A DNA stretch of 41,158 nt from Methanocorpusculum sp. UBA424 (GTDB lineage: Archaea; Halobacteriota; Methanomicrobia; Methanomicrobiales; Methanocorpusculaceae), in contig DAHC01000014.1 of NCBI GenBank assembly GCA_002498375.1, forward strand, positions 101,136 through 142,293. The letters are read 5' to 3'. Of the stretch, positions 8,523 to 16,799 are shown in pieces (the first letter of the stretch is position 1; every line of letters begins with the position of its first letter). The notes beneath the pieces are model-generated. The model ran no database searches and was not told the origin of the DNA. It saw nothing but the letters and a program-made list of their open reading frames with translations. The position numbers and the translations under genes are program-made.

Positions 8523-9122
8523 ATGCAGGAAGAGAATGTTGTTGTGCTGGAACATGGTTCCCTTGAGGCACAAAAAGTTGCCAAGGCGATGTCTTCTCCC
8601 ACATCTGCGGATCTATTCAACGCACTCACCGGCAATCCGCAGAGTGCCACGGCGCTTGCCGAGCGGACCGGACTTCCCCTTACAACAGTAAAATATCATC
8701 TGGAAAATATGCTTTCGGCGGGCTTAGTCGAAATCTCCAACACACGGTGGAGCGAGAAGGGGCGCGAGATGAAGATCTATGCGGTCAAAGATCAGGTCGT
8801 TGTGTTCACTCCGCGAAAGACCGTCGATGTCAAAGGCATCGTCGAGAGATACGGGACCATGGCCGGTGTTATCGCGATCGGGTGTTCTCTCGTTATCGCT
8901 ATTCCCCAGACGATGAATCAGGTTATTGGAACACGATATCTGATGAAAACAAGCGATACGGCGGTGATTTACACTGCTCAGGTGTCCGGCAGTCCTCTGG
9001 CGGAGGGGGTTTCGTTTATGCCGCTGATCCATAACGTCGCACAGGGATTTTTGGTCATTTCCCTGGCGGTATTAGCACTGATGATGGCCTATGAAATGTA
9101 TAAGGTCAGAAAAAACGGATAA
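8523..9122 (+). CDS. Membrane-tethered winged-helix (ArsR-like) protein
   Basis: A 199-residue protein. Residues ~22-85 form a winged helix-turn-helix of ArsR type (ALAERTGLPLTTVKYHLENM is the recognition region, followed by a wing ending MKIYAVKDQVVVF). Two hydrophobic segments follow, at about 112-133 (MAGVIAIGCSLVIAI) and 170-192 (GFLVISLAVLALMMAYEMY), enclosing a ~35-residue loop. The expected topology puts the HTH in the cytoplasm with the loop outside, as in one-component membrane regulators of archaea. A TATA-like GGTTATATCC (8483-8492) lies ~35 bp before the ATG. The gene is monocistronic, convergent with guaB. Targets are unknown; autoregulation is plausible only. Confidence 0.75.
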   Translation: MQEENVVVLEHGSLEAQKVAKAMSSPTSADLFNALTGNPQSATALAERTGLPLTTVKYHLENMLSAGLVEISNTRWSEKGREMKIYAVKDQVVVFTPRKTVDVKGIVERYGTMAGVIAIGCSLVIAIPQTMNQVIGTRYLMKTSDTAVIYTAQVSGSPLAEGVSFMPLIHNVAQGFLVISLAVLALMMAYEMYKVRKNG

Positions 9123-9162
9123 ACCCGCACCTTCTTTTTTTCTCACAAAAATTATAAAAAAA

Positions 9163-9183
9163 TACCAATCTTAAAGATTGGTA
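9163..9183 (-). terminator. Palindrome plus T-run at the end of guaB
   Basis: TACCAATCTT (9163-9172) and AAGATTGGTA (9174-9183) pair perfectly over 10 bp around one central base. On the minus strand the hairpin is followed by a run of seven T (9156-9162), the layout of an intrinsic terminator. It spans the guaB stop codon (9171-9173), so the hairpin includes coding bases. On the plus strand T-runs at 9132-9141 may terminate the opposing winged-helix gene. Confidence 0.65.
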
Positions 9184-10640
9184 CGATAGTTCGGGGCTTC
9201 GTCGGTGATCAGGATGTCGTGCGGGTGGGATTCCTTGAGTCCTGCGGAGGTGATCTTCACGAAACGTGCGTTTTTCCGCATGCTCTCGATATCCTTGCTT
9301 CCGGAGTATCCCATCGCGGATTTGAGCCCCCCGATCGTCTGATAGATGACATCGGTCACGGAGCCGACATACGGTGTTGCTCCTTCCACACCTTCCGGAA
9401 CATATTTTGTTGAACCGATACCTTTCTTCTGGAAGTAGCGGTCGCTTGAATTTCCGGAGGTCATGACGCCAAGCGAGCCCATGCCGCGGTACTGTTTGTA
9501 TCTCCGGCCTTTGACGATGATCGTTTTACCCGGAGCCTCGTCGGTTCCGGCAAACATACTGCCCATCATTACTGACGAAGCGCCGGCTACGATTGCCTTG
9601 GCCACGTCACCGCTGTATTTGACGCCGCCGTCAGCGATGACCGGAACGCCTGCGGGATCTGCGACATCACATACATTCGCGATGGCGGTGACTTGCGGAA
9701 CACCAACACCGGCAACAATACGGGTCGTGCAGATCGAACCCGGACCGATGCCGACTTTGATTCCGTCAACGAACTCAATGAGTTCGCCGGCAGCTGTCGA
9801 GGTGGCGATATTTCCGGCGACGACATCGCAGGAGACGGCGCCTTTGATCGCTTTTACTCCCTGGACAACATGCATATTATGACCGTGGGCACAGTCCACA
9901 ACAATCGCATCAACGCCCGCCTCTGCGAGTTTTAATGCACGCTCCATATCGAATGGTCCAACAGCGGCGGCAACACGGAGTTTTCCGTTTGCATCGCGGT
10001 TGGCTTTCGGATACTGCTGTTTTTCAAGCAGATCCTGCATGGTAATGATGCCCGTCAGCCTGCCTTTGTCATCGACGACCGGAAGGCGCTCGACCTTTTT
10101 GGTGTACATCATATTGATGGCATCATCAGCGGTGATGTTGTCTTTCACCGAGATCGGTTTTTTGGTCATGATCGTTTCAACAGTTTCCGTCCCGGTCTTG
10201 TTAACAAGGCCGCGAACATCCCGGCGCGAAACGATGCCGAGAAGTTTGCCGTGCGGGCCGACCACCGGAACGCCGCCGATCGAGTGGCGATCCATGAGAT
10301 TTGCCACAAGAGCAATGGTCGTGTCTGGGGTCACGTATCTGACATCACGTTCGATGACATTGTCGGCGGACTTAACGCGGGTGACAAACGCAACCTCCTC
10401 TTCAGGCGTACAGTTTCTGTGCAAAACGCCGATACCTCCGGCGCGTGCCATCGAAATTGCCATTTCCGCCTCGGTTACGGTATCCATTGCCGCACTCACC
10501 AGGGGTATGGAGAGGGAAATATTTTTAGAAAATCTGGATCGAACGTCCACATCATTTGGCTCTATCCAGGATTCTGCCGGTTCGATCAGCACGTCATCGA
10601 AGGTGAGTGCTGTGGGGATGTTGAGTTTTTCTCCAAACAT
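9171..10640 (-). CDS. guaB: Inosine-5'-monophosphate dehydrogenase
   Basis: A 489-residue enzyme that oxidises IMP to XMP with NAD, the first committed step to GMP. The TIM barrel is split by two CBS domains (about residues 95-205: VRYVTPDTTIALVANLMDRH and VETIMTKKPISVKDNI), the full-length IMPDH layout. The catalytic cysteine is Cys304 in GPGSICTTR, and the phosphate-binding DGGVKYSGD and the flap region YRGMGSLGVM are intact. The gene follows mfnB by five bases and is probably co-transcribed with it. Its stop lies within a terminator-like palindrome. Confidence 0.97.
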   Translation of the reverse strand: MFGEKLNIPTALTFDDVLIEPAESWIEPNDVDVRSRFSKNISLSIPLVSAAMDTVTEAEMAISMARAGGIGVLHRNCTPEEEVAFVTRVKSADNVIERDVRYVTPDTTIALVANLMDRHSIGGVPVVGPHGKLLGIVSRRDVRGLVNKTGTETVETIMTKKPISVKDNITADDAINMMYTKKVERLPVVDDKGRLTGIITMQDLLEKQQYPKANRDANGKLRVAAAVGPFDMERALKLAEAGVDAIVVDCAHGHNMHVVQGVKAIKGAVSCDVVAGNIATSTAAGELIEFVDGIKVGIGPGSICTTRIVAGVGVPQVTAIANVCDVADPAGVPVIADGGVKYSGDVAKAIVAGASSVMMGSMFAGTDEAPGKTIIVKGRRYKQYRGMGSLGVMTSGNSSDRYFQKKGIGSTKYVPEGVEGATPYVGSVTDVIYQTIGGLKSAMGYSGSKDIESMRKNARFVKITSAGLKESHPHDILITDEAPNYRTNL

Positions 10641-10645
10641 GTTGT

Positions 10646-11335
10646 TTACCTAACCATCTGAATCGCTTTTTTCACAAGATCTTCCTGAACCATGGTTGTT
10701 CTGTCTCCGCCGCAAACCATGCCGCGGACACCGATGATCTCCGGACCGATCTCTTTGAGGATCGGAAGATCCGCAAACTTCAGGGAGCCGGCCAGAGCAG
10801 TGCCGATACCAAGAGATCGGTTCAGATCGGTGAAGTCTGTCAGGGAATCTTCGTTCATGAACTCGAATGTGCTTTTACCGTCCTTCATGCCGGTATCCAC
10901 CATAGAGAAATCTGCGCCGTATTCAGCTGCGAGCGGAGAAATCTCGAACGGACTAATGGAGCCGAGCCGTTCATAATCCGAGTAACCGGCAATGACGACG
11001 GTTTTTTCCGGGAAAGGTTCTTTGACGGCACGAACGACTGCTTCAATAACTTCTTTTGCAGCGTGTTTATCACTGAACATCAAACCGATCTTAACAAAAT
11101 CAGCTCCGGCGCACGCAGCACCGTATGCAGCAAGGGAGGCATTCCCGGGAGTCGGGCGGTAATCGCCGATAGCTGCGGAAACGGGAGTTGAACCGGCCAT
11201 ACGTTTAATTTCGCGGATCACCCACGGAAAATTAGCGCCAAGCGACCCTTCGGCAGGGCGCTTCACATCAATAATGTCAGCATCGAGGCAGAACTTTGCC
11301 TCGTCTATTGAACTTGGGCTGACTAAGAGTTTCAT
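10646..11335 (-). CDS. mfnB: (5-formylfuran-3-yl)methyl phosphate synthase
   Basis: A 229-residue TIM-barrel protein of the DUF556/MfnB family, which condenses two glyceraldehyde-3-phosphates into the furan precursor of methanofuran, the C1 carrier of the first step of methanogenesis. Family hallmarks are MKLLVSPSSIDEA at the start, DVKRPAEGSLGANFPWVI with the putative Schiff-base lysine, FVKIGL, VDTGMKDGKSTF, and GVRGMVCGGDR near the end. The start is at the ATG that matches the conserved N-terminus. It lies five bases ahead of guaB, an operon pairing with no obvious pathway link. Confidence 0.93.
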   Translation of the reverse strand: MKLLVSPSSIDEAKFCLDADIIDVKRPAEGSLGANFPWVIREIKRMAGSTPVSAAIGDYRPTPGNASLAAYGAACAGADFVKIGLMFSDKHAAKEVIEAVVRAVKEPFPEKTVVIAGYSDYERLGSISPFEISPLAAEYGADFSMVDTGMKDGKSTFEFMNEDSLTDFTDLNRSLGIGTALAGSLKFADLPILKEIGPEIIGVRGMVCGGDRTTMVQEDLVKKAIQMVR

Positions 11336-11406
11336 GTATATTATGTGGCGGTTCGGGTTAATAGGAGTTACGTCTGAGTCGGCAGAGAACCCTCAGATTC
11401 GCCAGA

Positions 11407-11721
11407 TTAATCGTGGAGATGCATCCCGGCGCGACGAACCGCGAGCTCCTCTTCCACGAGCTCAAAGTCCACATCAGCCGCTTTTAAAGCGACCATCAGA
11501 TGAAAAATAAGATCGGCGGCTTCACCGACCGTTTTATCAGAAACACCGTTCTTTGCAGCGAGAATGAATTCAACGGCCTCCTCCCCTACTTTTTCAAGGG
11601 ATTTATCAATACCCTTTTCATGAAAAAGGAGATGACGCACATACGACTTCTCGGAACTTTCAGACGCCGCTCTTTCGCAGATGACCTGCCATAACTCATC
11701 GAATACTTTTGCATCCGTCAT
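11407..11721 (-). CDS. hisE: Phosphoribosyl-ATP pyrophosphatase
   Basis: A 104-residue protein of the MazG-like HisE family, hydrolysing PR-ATP to PR-AMP in histidine synthesis. The metal-binding helices are visible: SLEKVGEEAVEFILAAKN and EAADLIFHLMVAL. It is a stand-alone HisE, with hisI a separate gene about 19 kb away in this window. The start overlaps the stop of the NusA-like gene (ATGA), so it is translationally coupled to an RNA-binding factor rather than to other his genes. Confidence 0.93.
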   Translation of the reverse strand: MTDAKVFDELWQVICERAASESSEKSYVRHLLFHEKGIDKSLEKVGEEAVEFILAAKNGVSDKTVGEAADLIFHLMVALKAADVDFELVEEELAVRRAGMHLHD

Positions 11722-12242
11722 ACGCTGCCTCTGTTCGGTATGAGGATATCTCCAACCTCTTTACCATAAAACCTTCGGACCAGAATTCTGGCTTTTTCGA
11801 TCGTCGACCCGCCTTTCCCGATAGCAAGACCGAAGTCTCCGCGTTCAGGAACGGTGATCATCACCGGTTCATCCCGGCCGCCGTACGAAACTGAAGCGAC
11901 TTCAGCCGGTTTGAACATATTCGCGATGAAAACCTCACGGTCCTCATCGAACTCGACCATCTCGATCCGTTTCCCCAGAACACGGGACATCTTTTTGATG
12001 TTTTCTCCGCCTTTACCGATAGCGATCCCCATGTCCCCCTGACGGATAACATAGATGATCCGCTCGAAGCGGTCATCAATGACACAGTCGATAGCGGTTG
12101 ATTTGGTCAGGATCCGAAGCTCCTCGATATAGCGGCGTTCTTTGAAGCCGAGGGTCCGGTCAAGTTCATGCATCTCATCTATCGGCATGCCGGATGCGGC
12201 TTTATCATTTTGTGTTTTTAAATATTGATCATTGTTTTGCAT
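11718..12242 (-). CDS. NusA-like KH-domain protein
   Basis: A 174-residue protein with two KH motifs, GIAIGKGGENIKKMSRVLG and GLAIGKGGSTIEKARIL, as in archaeal NusA-like proteins, which lack the S1 and N-terminal domains of bacterial NusA. The usual archaeal form is about 140 residues; this one carries an extra ~30-residue N-terminal segment. That start (12242) is supported by AGAGGA just upstream in AACAGAGGATAATC, so the extension seems real. It is expected to bind RNA in transcription or ribosome assembly. It follows proS by 48 bases and overlaps hisE, forming a probable proS-nusA-hisE unit. Confidence 0.85.
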   Translation of the reverse strand: MQNNDQYLKTQNDKAASGMPIDEMHELDRTLGFKERRYIEELRILTKSTAIDCVIDDRFERIIYVIRQGDMGIAIGKGGENIKKMSRVLGKRIEMVEFDEDREVFIANMFKPAEVASVSYGGRDEPVMITVPERGDFGLAIGKGGSTIEKARILVRRFYGKEVGDILIPNRGSV

Positions 12243-12290
12243 GATTATCCTCTGTTTTTATATGGATTGTTTTAATTTAGTTTGTGATTA

Positions 12291-13724
12291 TTAGTATGAT
12301 CTGCCAACGAGAGCGGTTTTTCCCGGTTTGCCGCAGACGATGCATGGCCCTTCATCATCGACAACATATTTGCTGCGGACACCCGTTCCAAGAAGGGACG
12401 AGTTGGTGAGCTCCTCGAGTTTATCGGCGCAGGCCTTCTCTCCGCACCAGTGAACAATGACGATGTTTTCCTCTAAACTCTGATTACACTCGTCCACAGT
12501 CGTAACGGTCTTCAGATGGCTGCTCAGATGGTCTTCGGCTTTTGCGAGGATCTGATCGTGTGCCTCATCAAGCAGACGCTTCACGGAATCGGCGGCATTC
12601 TCTCGTGGAATCGTGGTCTTGACACCAAGCCTGTTTGCACAGACGAGCTGATTGTTGTCAAGATCACGCGGGCCGAGTTCTACGCGAAGCGGCACGCCGT
12701 GGAGTTCCCAGTGATAATACTTGGCACCCGGCCGCATATCGCGTGCATCCGTTTTCACACGGAGACCGGCAGCTTTGAGTTCGCTTTCGAGTTTTTCCAC
12801 CGCGGCCATGATCTCTTCGCCGCGTTTTCCAACGATGATCGGGATGATAACGACCTGCGTCGGAGCAACGGTCGCCGGAAGAACCAGGCCTTTGTCATCA
12901 CCGTGAACTGCGATGATCGCGGCGATGCATCTTTCGGAAATGCCAAAACAGGTCTGCGAAGCAAGTTTCTGTTCGCCGTTCACATCCTCGTAGGTGATGT
13001 TGTAGGTTTTTGAGAAGTGATCGCCGAGATGGTGAACGGTACCTATCTGGAGAGTGCGGCCGTCAGGCATGACGGCGTCGATTGCCATAGTGAAATCGGC
13101 TCCCGGGAATTTATCCCAGTCCGGGCGGCGGGAGATGATGATCGGGACACCGAGTTCGCGGTAGAACTCTGACGCGAGACCCAGTTCATACTCGACCTGT
13201 TTATTTGCATCGTCCCAGTCGGTGTGGACCGTGTGGGATTCCATGAAGGAGGTGATCTCTCTAAGCCGGATCAGGGGGCGGGTGTGTTTTGTTTCATATC
13301 TGAAGGTGTTGACGACCTGATAGAGCTTTAACGGAAGGTCGGCGTGGGAACGGACCCACAGGGCATACATCGGATAGATGGCCGTCTCGCTGGTCGGACG
13401 CAGAGCGAGCTTCACATCAAGCGGCGAGAGACCGCCGTGAGTAACCCAGTAAACCTCGTCTTCGAATCCTTTGATGTGCTCGGCCTCCTTCATGAACTCG
13501 GTTTCCGGGATGAGAAGAGGGAAGAGGGTTTCCTCGTGATCTCTATTTAGAAGAGTTCTGAGAAGGGTGTATGTGTGATTGCGGAGTGCAAATCCGAACG
13601 GATACCAGACGTAAAGTCCTTTGACGGGATATCTGACGTCCATAATATCCGCACGGCGGATAACTTCGTTGTACCATGCGCTAAAATCGGTACGGGAGGG
13701 GAGTGCCCCGGTTTCTTCTGCCAT
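12291..13724 (-). CDS. proS: Prolyl-tRNA synthetase, archaeal/eukaryotic type
   Basis: A 477-residue class II synthetase. Visible are the motif 2 region FRYETKHTRPLIRLREI, the motif 3 region FGISERCIAAIIAVHGDDKG, the anticodon-binding domain (APTQVVIIPI), and the C-terminal zinc-type domain with paired cysteines (HWCGEKAC ... CIVC). It ends in a tyrosine (GRSY), characteristic of this subtype, and lacks the bacterial editing insertion. Length is typical (about 480). It is transcribed away from the activase operon from a shared intergenic region and appears to lead the proS-NusA-like-hisE unit. Confidence 0.96.
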   Translation of the reverse strand: MAEETGALPSRTDFSAWYNEVIRRADIMDVRYPVKGLYVWYPFGFALRNHTYTLLRTLLNRDHEETLFPLLIPETEFMKEAEHIKGFEDEVYWVTHGGLSPLDVKLALRPTSETAIYPMYALWVRSHADLPLKLYQVVNTFRYETKHTRPLIRLREITSFMESHTVHTDWDDANKQVEYELGLASEFYRELGVPIIISRRPDWDKFPGADFTMAIDAVMPDGRTLQIGTVHHLGDHFSKTYNITYEDVNGEQKLASQTCFGISERCIAAIIAVHGDDKGLVLPATVAPTQVVIIPIIVGKRGEEIMAAVEKLESELKAAGLRVKTDARDMRPGAKYYHWELHGVPLRVELGPRDLDNNQLVCANRLGVKTTIPRENAADSVKRLLDEAHDQILAKAEDHLSSHLKTVTTVDECNQSLEENIVIVHWCGEKACADKLEELTNSSLLGTGVRSKYVVDDEGPCIVCGKPGKTALVGRSY

Positions 13725-13816
13725 ATATTCACCTGAAGTAGTTATTATTGGGTCCTTGAGAGTATTAATCCCACGTTCCGTCTGGAGATGTTTATCCCAA
13801 GGATATATCCCACAAG

Positions 13817-13823
13817 CTATATT
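13817..13823 (+). promoter_or_regulatory. TATA box of the activase operon
   Basis: CTATATT is centred about 33 bp before the ATG at 13853, in the 128-bp gap between divergent proS and the activase gene. The predicted transcript start falls within a few bases of the ATG and no Shine-Dalgarno is visible, so the mRNA is probably leaderless. Confidence 0.5.
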
Positions 13824-13852
13824 GAAAAGCCGGACTAATACTGCTTACATAA

Positions 13853-16798
13853 ATGACGGAGCCCAAATATACATCGATATTGAAAATCGGCATCGACATC
13901 GGCTCGACCACCGTCAAAGTAGTAGTCCTTGATGAAACGGACAATATTCTTTATCGGGCATATGAACGTCACTTCTCGAAGGTAAGGGAAAAGACCGGGG
14001 AACTTCTGGATCGGGCGTCGAACATTCTTGACGGAAAACAGGTTCGCATCCTGATCACCGGCTCGGCAGGTCTCGGGGTTGCAAAATCCGCCGAACTGCC
14101 GTTTATTCAGGAAGTCTTTGCTACAGCAAAGGCCGTCAGAAGCTACATTCCAACAGCAGACTCCGTGATAGAACTCGGAGGAGAGGATGCAAAGATCATC
14201 TTTTTTAAGGGGAGTCTCGAGGAGCGGATGAACGGAAGCTGCGCCGGAGGGACGGGAGCGTTCATCGATCAGATGGCGACCCTTCTGAACGTGAGCGTTG
14301 AGGAGCTCGACGAACTCTCGCAGCATTTCGAGAAGATCTATCCGATTGCCTCGCGCTGCGGCGTATTTGCAAAGACGGACATTCAGCCGATCCTCAATCA
14401 GGGCGGACGAAAAGAGGATGTGGCGGCATCCATTTACCAGGCCGTCGTGGACCAGACGATCGCCGGACTGACGCAAGGGAGAAGTCTTGGTGAAACGGTT
14501 GTGTTTTTGGGCGGACCGCTGTATTATTACCAAGGTCTCAGGAAACGGTTTACCGAGACGCTCGGCCTCGACAATGAGCATGCAGTTTTTCCGGAAAACG
14601 GCGACTGTTTCGCGGCGCTTGGGGCGGCACTCTCGACGGACGGATACGAATCCATCCCATTCGGCGACGTTCTGAGAAGGATCCGGGAAAGCGTGGACGA
14701 CGCGACCCACACAAACACCATGCCCCCTCTTTTCACCTCTCAGGAAGAGTATGAGGAGTTCTGCAGACGGCATAACAGCAATTCACCACCGAAAACAGAC
14801 ATATCATCCTACATTGGTGATGCCTGGCTCGGCGTTGATGCGGGAAGCACGACGACGAAACTCGTTTTAATCGATGAAAACTGCGGTCTTCTCTACTCGT
14901 ACTACGGATCTAATCAGGGAAACCCGGTCGGGATCGTTCTTGCGGAACTCAAAAAGATCTACGAGTTGACCGGAGACAGGATCAAAATCAAAGGAAGTGC
15001 GGTCACAGGATATGGAGAAGAGCTGATCAAAAACGCCTTCAGCATGGATCTCGGCCTGGTCGAAACGATAGCCCATTATCAGGCCGCCAAACACTTCAAC
15101 CCGGACGTCGACTTCATCATCGACATCGGCGGGCAGGATATGAAATGCTTCAAGATCCGAAACGGGGCCGTTGACAGCATATTCTTAAACGAGGCATGCT
15201 CATCCGGATGCGGCTCGTTTATCGAGACGTTCGCACGGGCTCTCGGCTACGAGATCGGAGAATTCTCCAGACTCGGCCTGTTCGTCGAACATCCGGTGAA
15301 CCTTGGATCGAGATGTACGGTTTTCATGAACTCGTCGGTCAAACAGGCTCAGCGGGACGGAGCGACGGTCGCCGATATTTCCGCCGGACTGTCCATCTCG
15401 ATCGTCAAAAATGCGGTCTACAAAGTCATACGCGCAGCAAGTGCCGATGATCTTGGAAAACACATCGTCGTTCAGGGAGGGACATTCAACAATGACGCGG
15501 TCCTTCGAAGTTTTGAACAGGAACTCAAGCGTCAGGTCACCCGCCCGGTCATCGCCGGGATATCGGGAGCATACGGCGCCGCGCTGTATGCAAAGGATAC
15601 GGCACCGGAAAACCCGGGACTCCTTAACCGGGATCAGCTTGCAGATTTTACCCACAAGGCGCGACCCATCACCTGCAAACTCTGTACGAACCACTGCAGT
15701 CTGACCATCAACACCTTCGACAACGGACGCCGGTTCGTCTCGGGAAACAGATGCAGCCGGCCGCTTGGAAAACAGAAAAACGATCTTCCGAATCTGGCGA
15801 AATGGAAGTATGACAAACTTCGTTCGCTGGCCGGCGTTCCCGGACACCGCGGAAAGATCGGGATACCGTTTGGACTCAACATGTTCGAGAACCTTCCCTT
15901 CTGGCATGCATTTTTTACCAGACTCGGCTTCGAAGTGGTTTTGTCTCCCGAATCATCACGCAGCATCTACCGGCTCGGTCAACACACTATTCCTTCAGAT
16001 ACGGTATGCTACCCGGCAAAACTTATGCACGGGCATGTTATTTCCCTGATTGATGAAGGAATTGACACGATCTTCTACCCCTGCATGCCCTACAACTTCG
16101 ATGAGGGAGCGGGAGACAATCACTTCAACTGTCCTGTCGTCGCCTACTATCCGGAACTTCTTGCGGCAAACATCTCCGAACTGGAAAAAGTCAGGTTCCT
16201 GAATCCCTACTTCGGTCTGCACAGACCAAAAGATTTTGCCAAACGTGCCGCCGCCTACTTCAAAGGCGAGTTCGGCATTTCTGCACATGAAACAAAGGAG
16301 GCCGCCAGTGCGGCATACAAGGCATATGAAGAATATAAAGCTGAGATCCGTACAAAAGGCGAAGAATATATCAGATATGCACGGGAAAACGGGAAAAAGA
16401 TCCTTGTTATGGCCGGAAGACCCTATCACATCGACCCGGAGATCGGCCATGGGATCGACGAACTTGCCGTATCATATGGATTTGTTCTTATCAGCGAGGA
16501 CTCGATATCCCATCTCGTGGAAAAGGAGCCGAGAAAAGTACTGAATCAATGGACCTATCAGTCCAGACTTTACTCGGCCGCCAGATACGTCTGCACTCAA
16601 GCAGATATGGAATTGATCCAGCTTGTTTCGTTCGGGTGCGGGATCGACGCGATCACAACGGATGAGACCAGAGACATACTTGAATCAGGCGGCAAACTCT
16701 ATACGCAGATCAAGATCGATGAGATCACCAATCTCGGAGCTGTGAAGATCCGGCTTAGAAGTCTGATCGCAGCGGTCGAAGCACGGGAGAGAACATAA
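13853..16798 (+). CDS. CoA-enzyme activase (HgdC/BcrA-type, two ASKHA domains plus DUF2229)
   Basis: A 981-residue protein. Two tandem ASKHA ATPase domains begin IGIDIGSTTVKVVVLDE (residue ~7) and WLGVDAGSTTTKLVLIDE (residue 325). Each carries the cluster-binding cysteine motif of dehydratase activators: NGSCAGGTGAF with Cys130, and NEACSSGCGSF with Cys449. Additional cysteines, in ASRCGVF and GSRCTVF, match family positions. The C-terminal third (from ~605) is a DUF2229/HgdB-like region opening with CKLCTNHC ... GNRC (Cys608, 611, 615, 634), a plausible extra Fe-S site. Such proteins use ATP to push electrons to a very low potential for a 2-hydroxyacyl-CoA dehydratase, benzoyl-CoA reductase or double-cubane protein. 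The target here is unknown. The next gene starts one base after the stop. Confidence 0.88.
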   Translation: MTEPKYTSILKIGIDIGSTTVKVVVLDETDNILYRAYERHFSKVREKTGELLDRASNILDGKQVRILITGSAGLGVAKSAELPFIQEVFATAKAVRSYIPTADSVIELGGEDAKIIFFKGSLEERMNGSCAGGTGAFIDQMATLLNVSVEELDELSQHFEKIYPIASRCGVFAKTDIQPILNQGGRKEDVAASIYQAVVDQTIAGLTQGRSLGETVVFLGGPLYYYQGLRKRFTETLGLDNEHAVFPENGDCFAALGAALSTDGYESIPFGDVLRRIRESVDDATHTNTMPPLFTSQEEYEEFCRRHNSNSPPKTDISSYIGDAWLGVDAGSTTTKLVLIDENCGLLYSYYGSNQGNPVGIVLAELKKIYELTGDRIKIKGSAVTGYGEELIKNAFSMDLGLVETIAHYQAAKHFNPDVDFIIDIGGQDMKCFKIRNGAVDSIFLNEACSSGCGSFIETFARALGYEIGEFSRLGLFVEHPVNLGSRCTVFMNSSVKQAQRDGATVADISAGLSISIVKNAVYKVIRAASADDLGKHIVVQGGTFNNDAVLRSFEQELKRQVTRPVIAGISGAYGAALYAKDTAPENPGLLNRDQLADFTHKARPITCKLCTNHCSLTINTFDNGRRFVSGNRCSRPLGKQKNDLPNLAKWKYDKLRSLAGVPGHRGKIGIPFGLNMFENLPFWHAFFTRLGFEVVLSPESSRSIYRLGQHTIPSDTVCYPAKLMHGHVISLIDEGIDTIFYPCMPYNFDEGAGDNHFNCPVVAYYPELLAANISELEKVRFLNPYFGLHRPKDFAKRAAAYFKGEFGISAHETKEAASAAYKAYEEYKAEIRTKGEEYIRYARENGKKILVMAGRPYHIDPEIGHGIDELAVSYGFVLISEDSISHLVEKEPRKVLNQWTYQSRLYSAARYVCTQADMELIQLVSFGCGIDAITTDETRDILESGGKLYTQIKIDEITNLGAVKIRLRSLIAAVEARERT

Positions 16799-16799
16799 G

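Noticed and set aside
13835..14773. A 312-codon minus-strand open frame
   Set aside because: It lies antisense to the first ASKHA domain of the activase, whose motifs are intact; its protein has no recognisable domain and would run through the promoter region.
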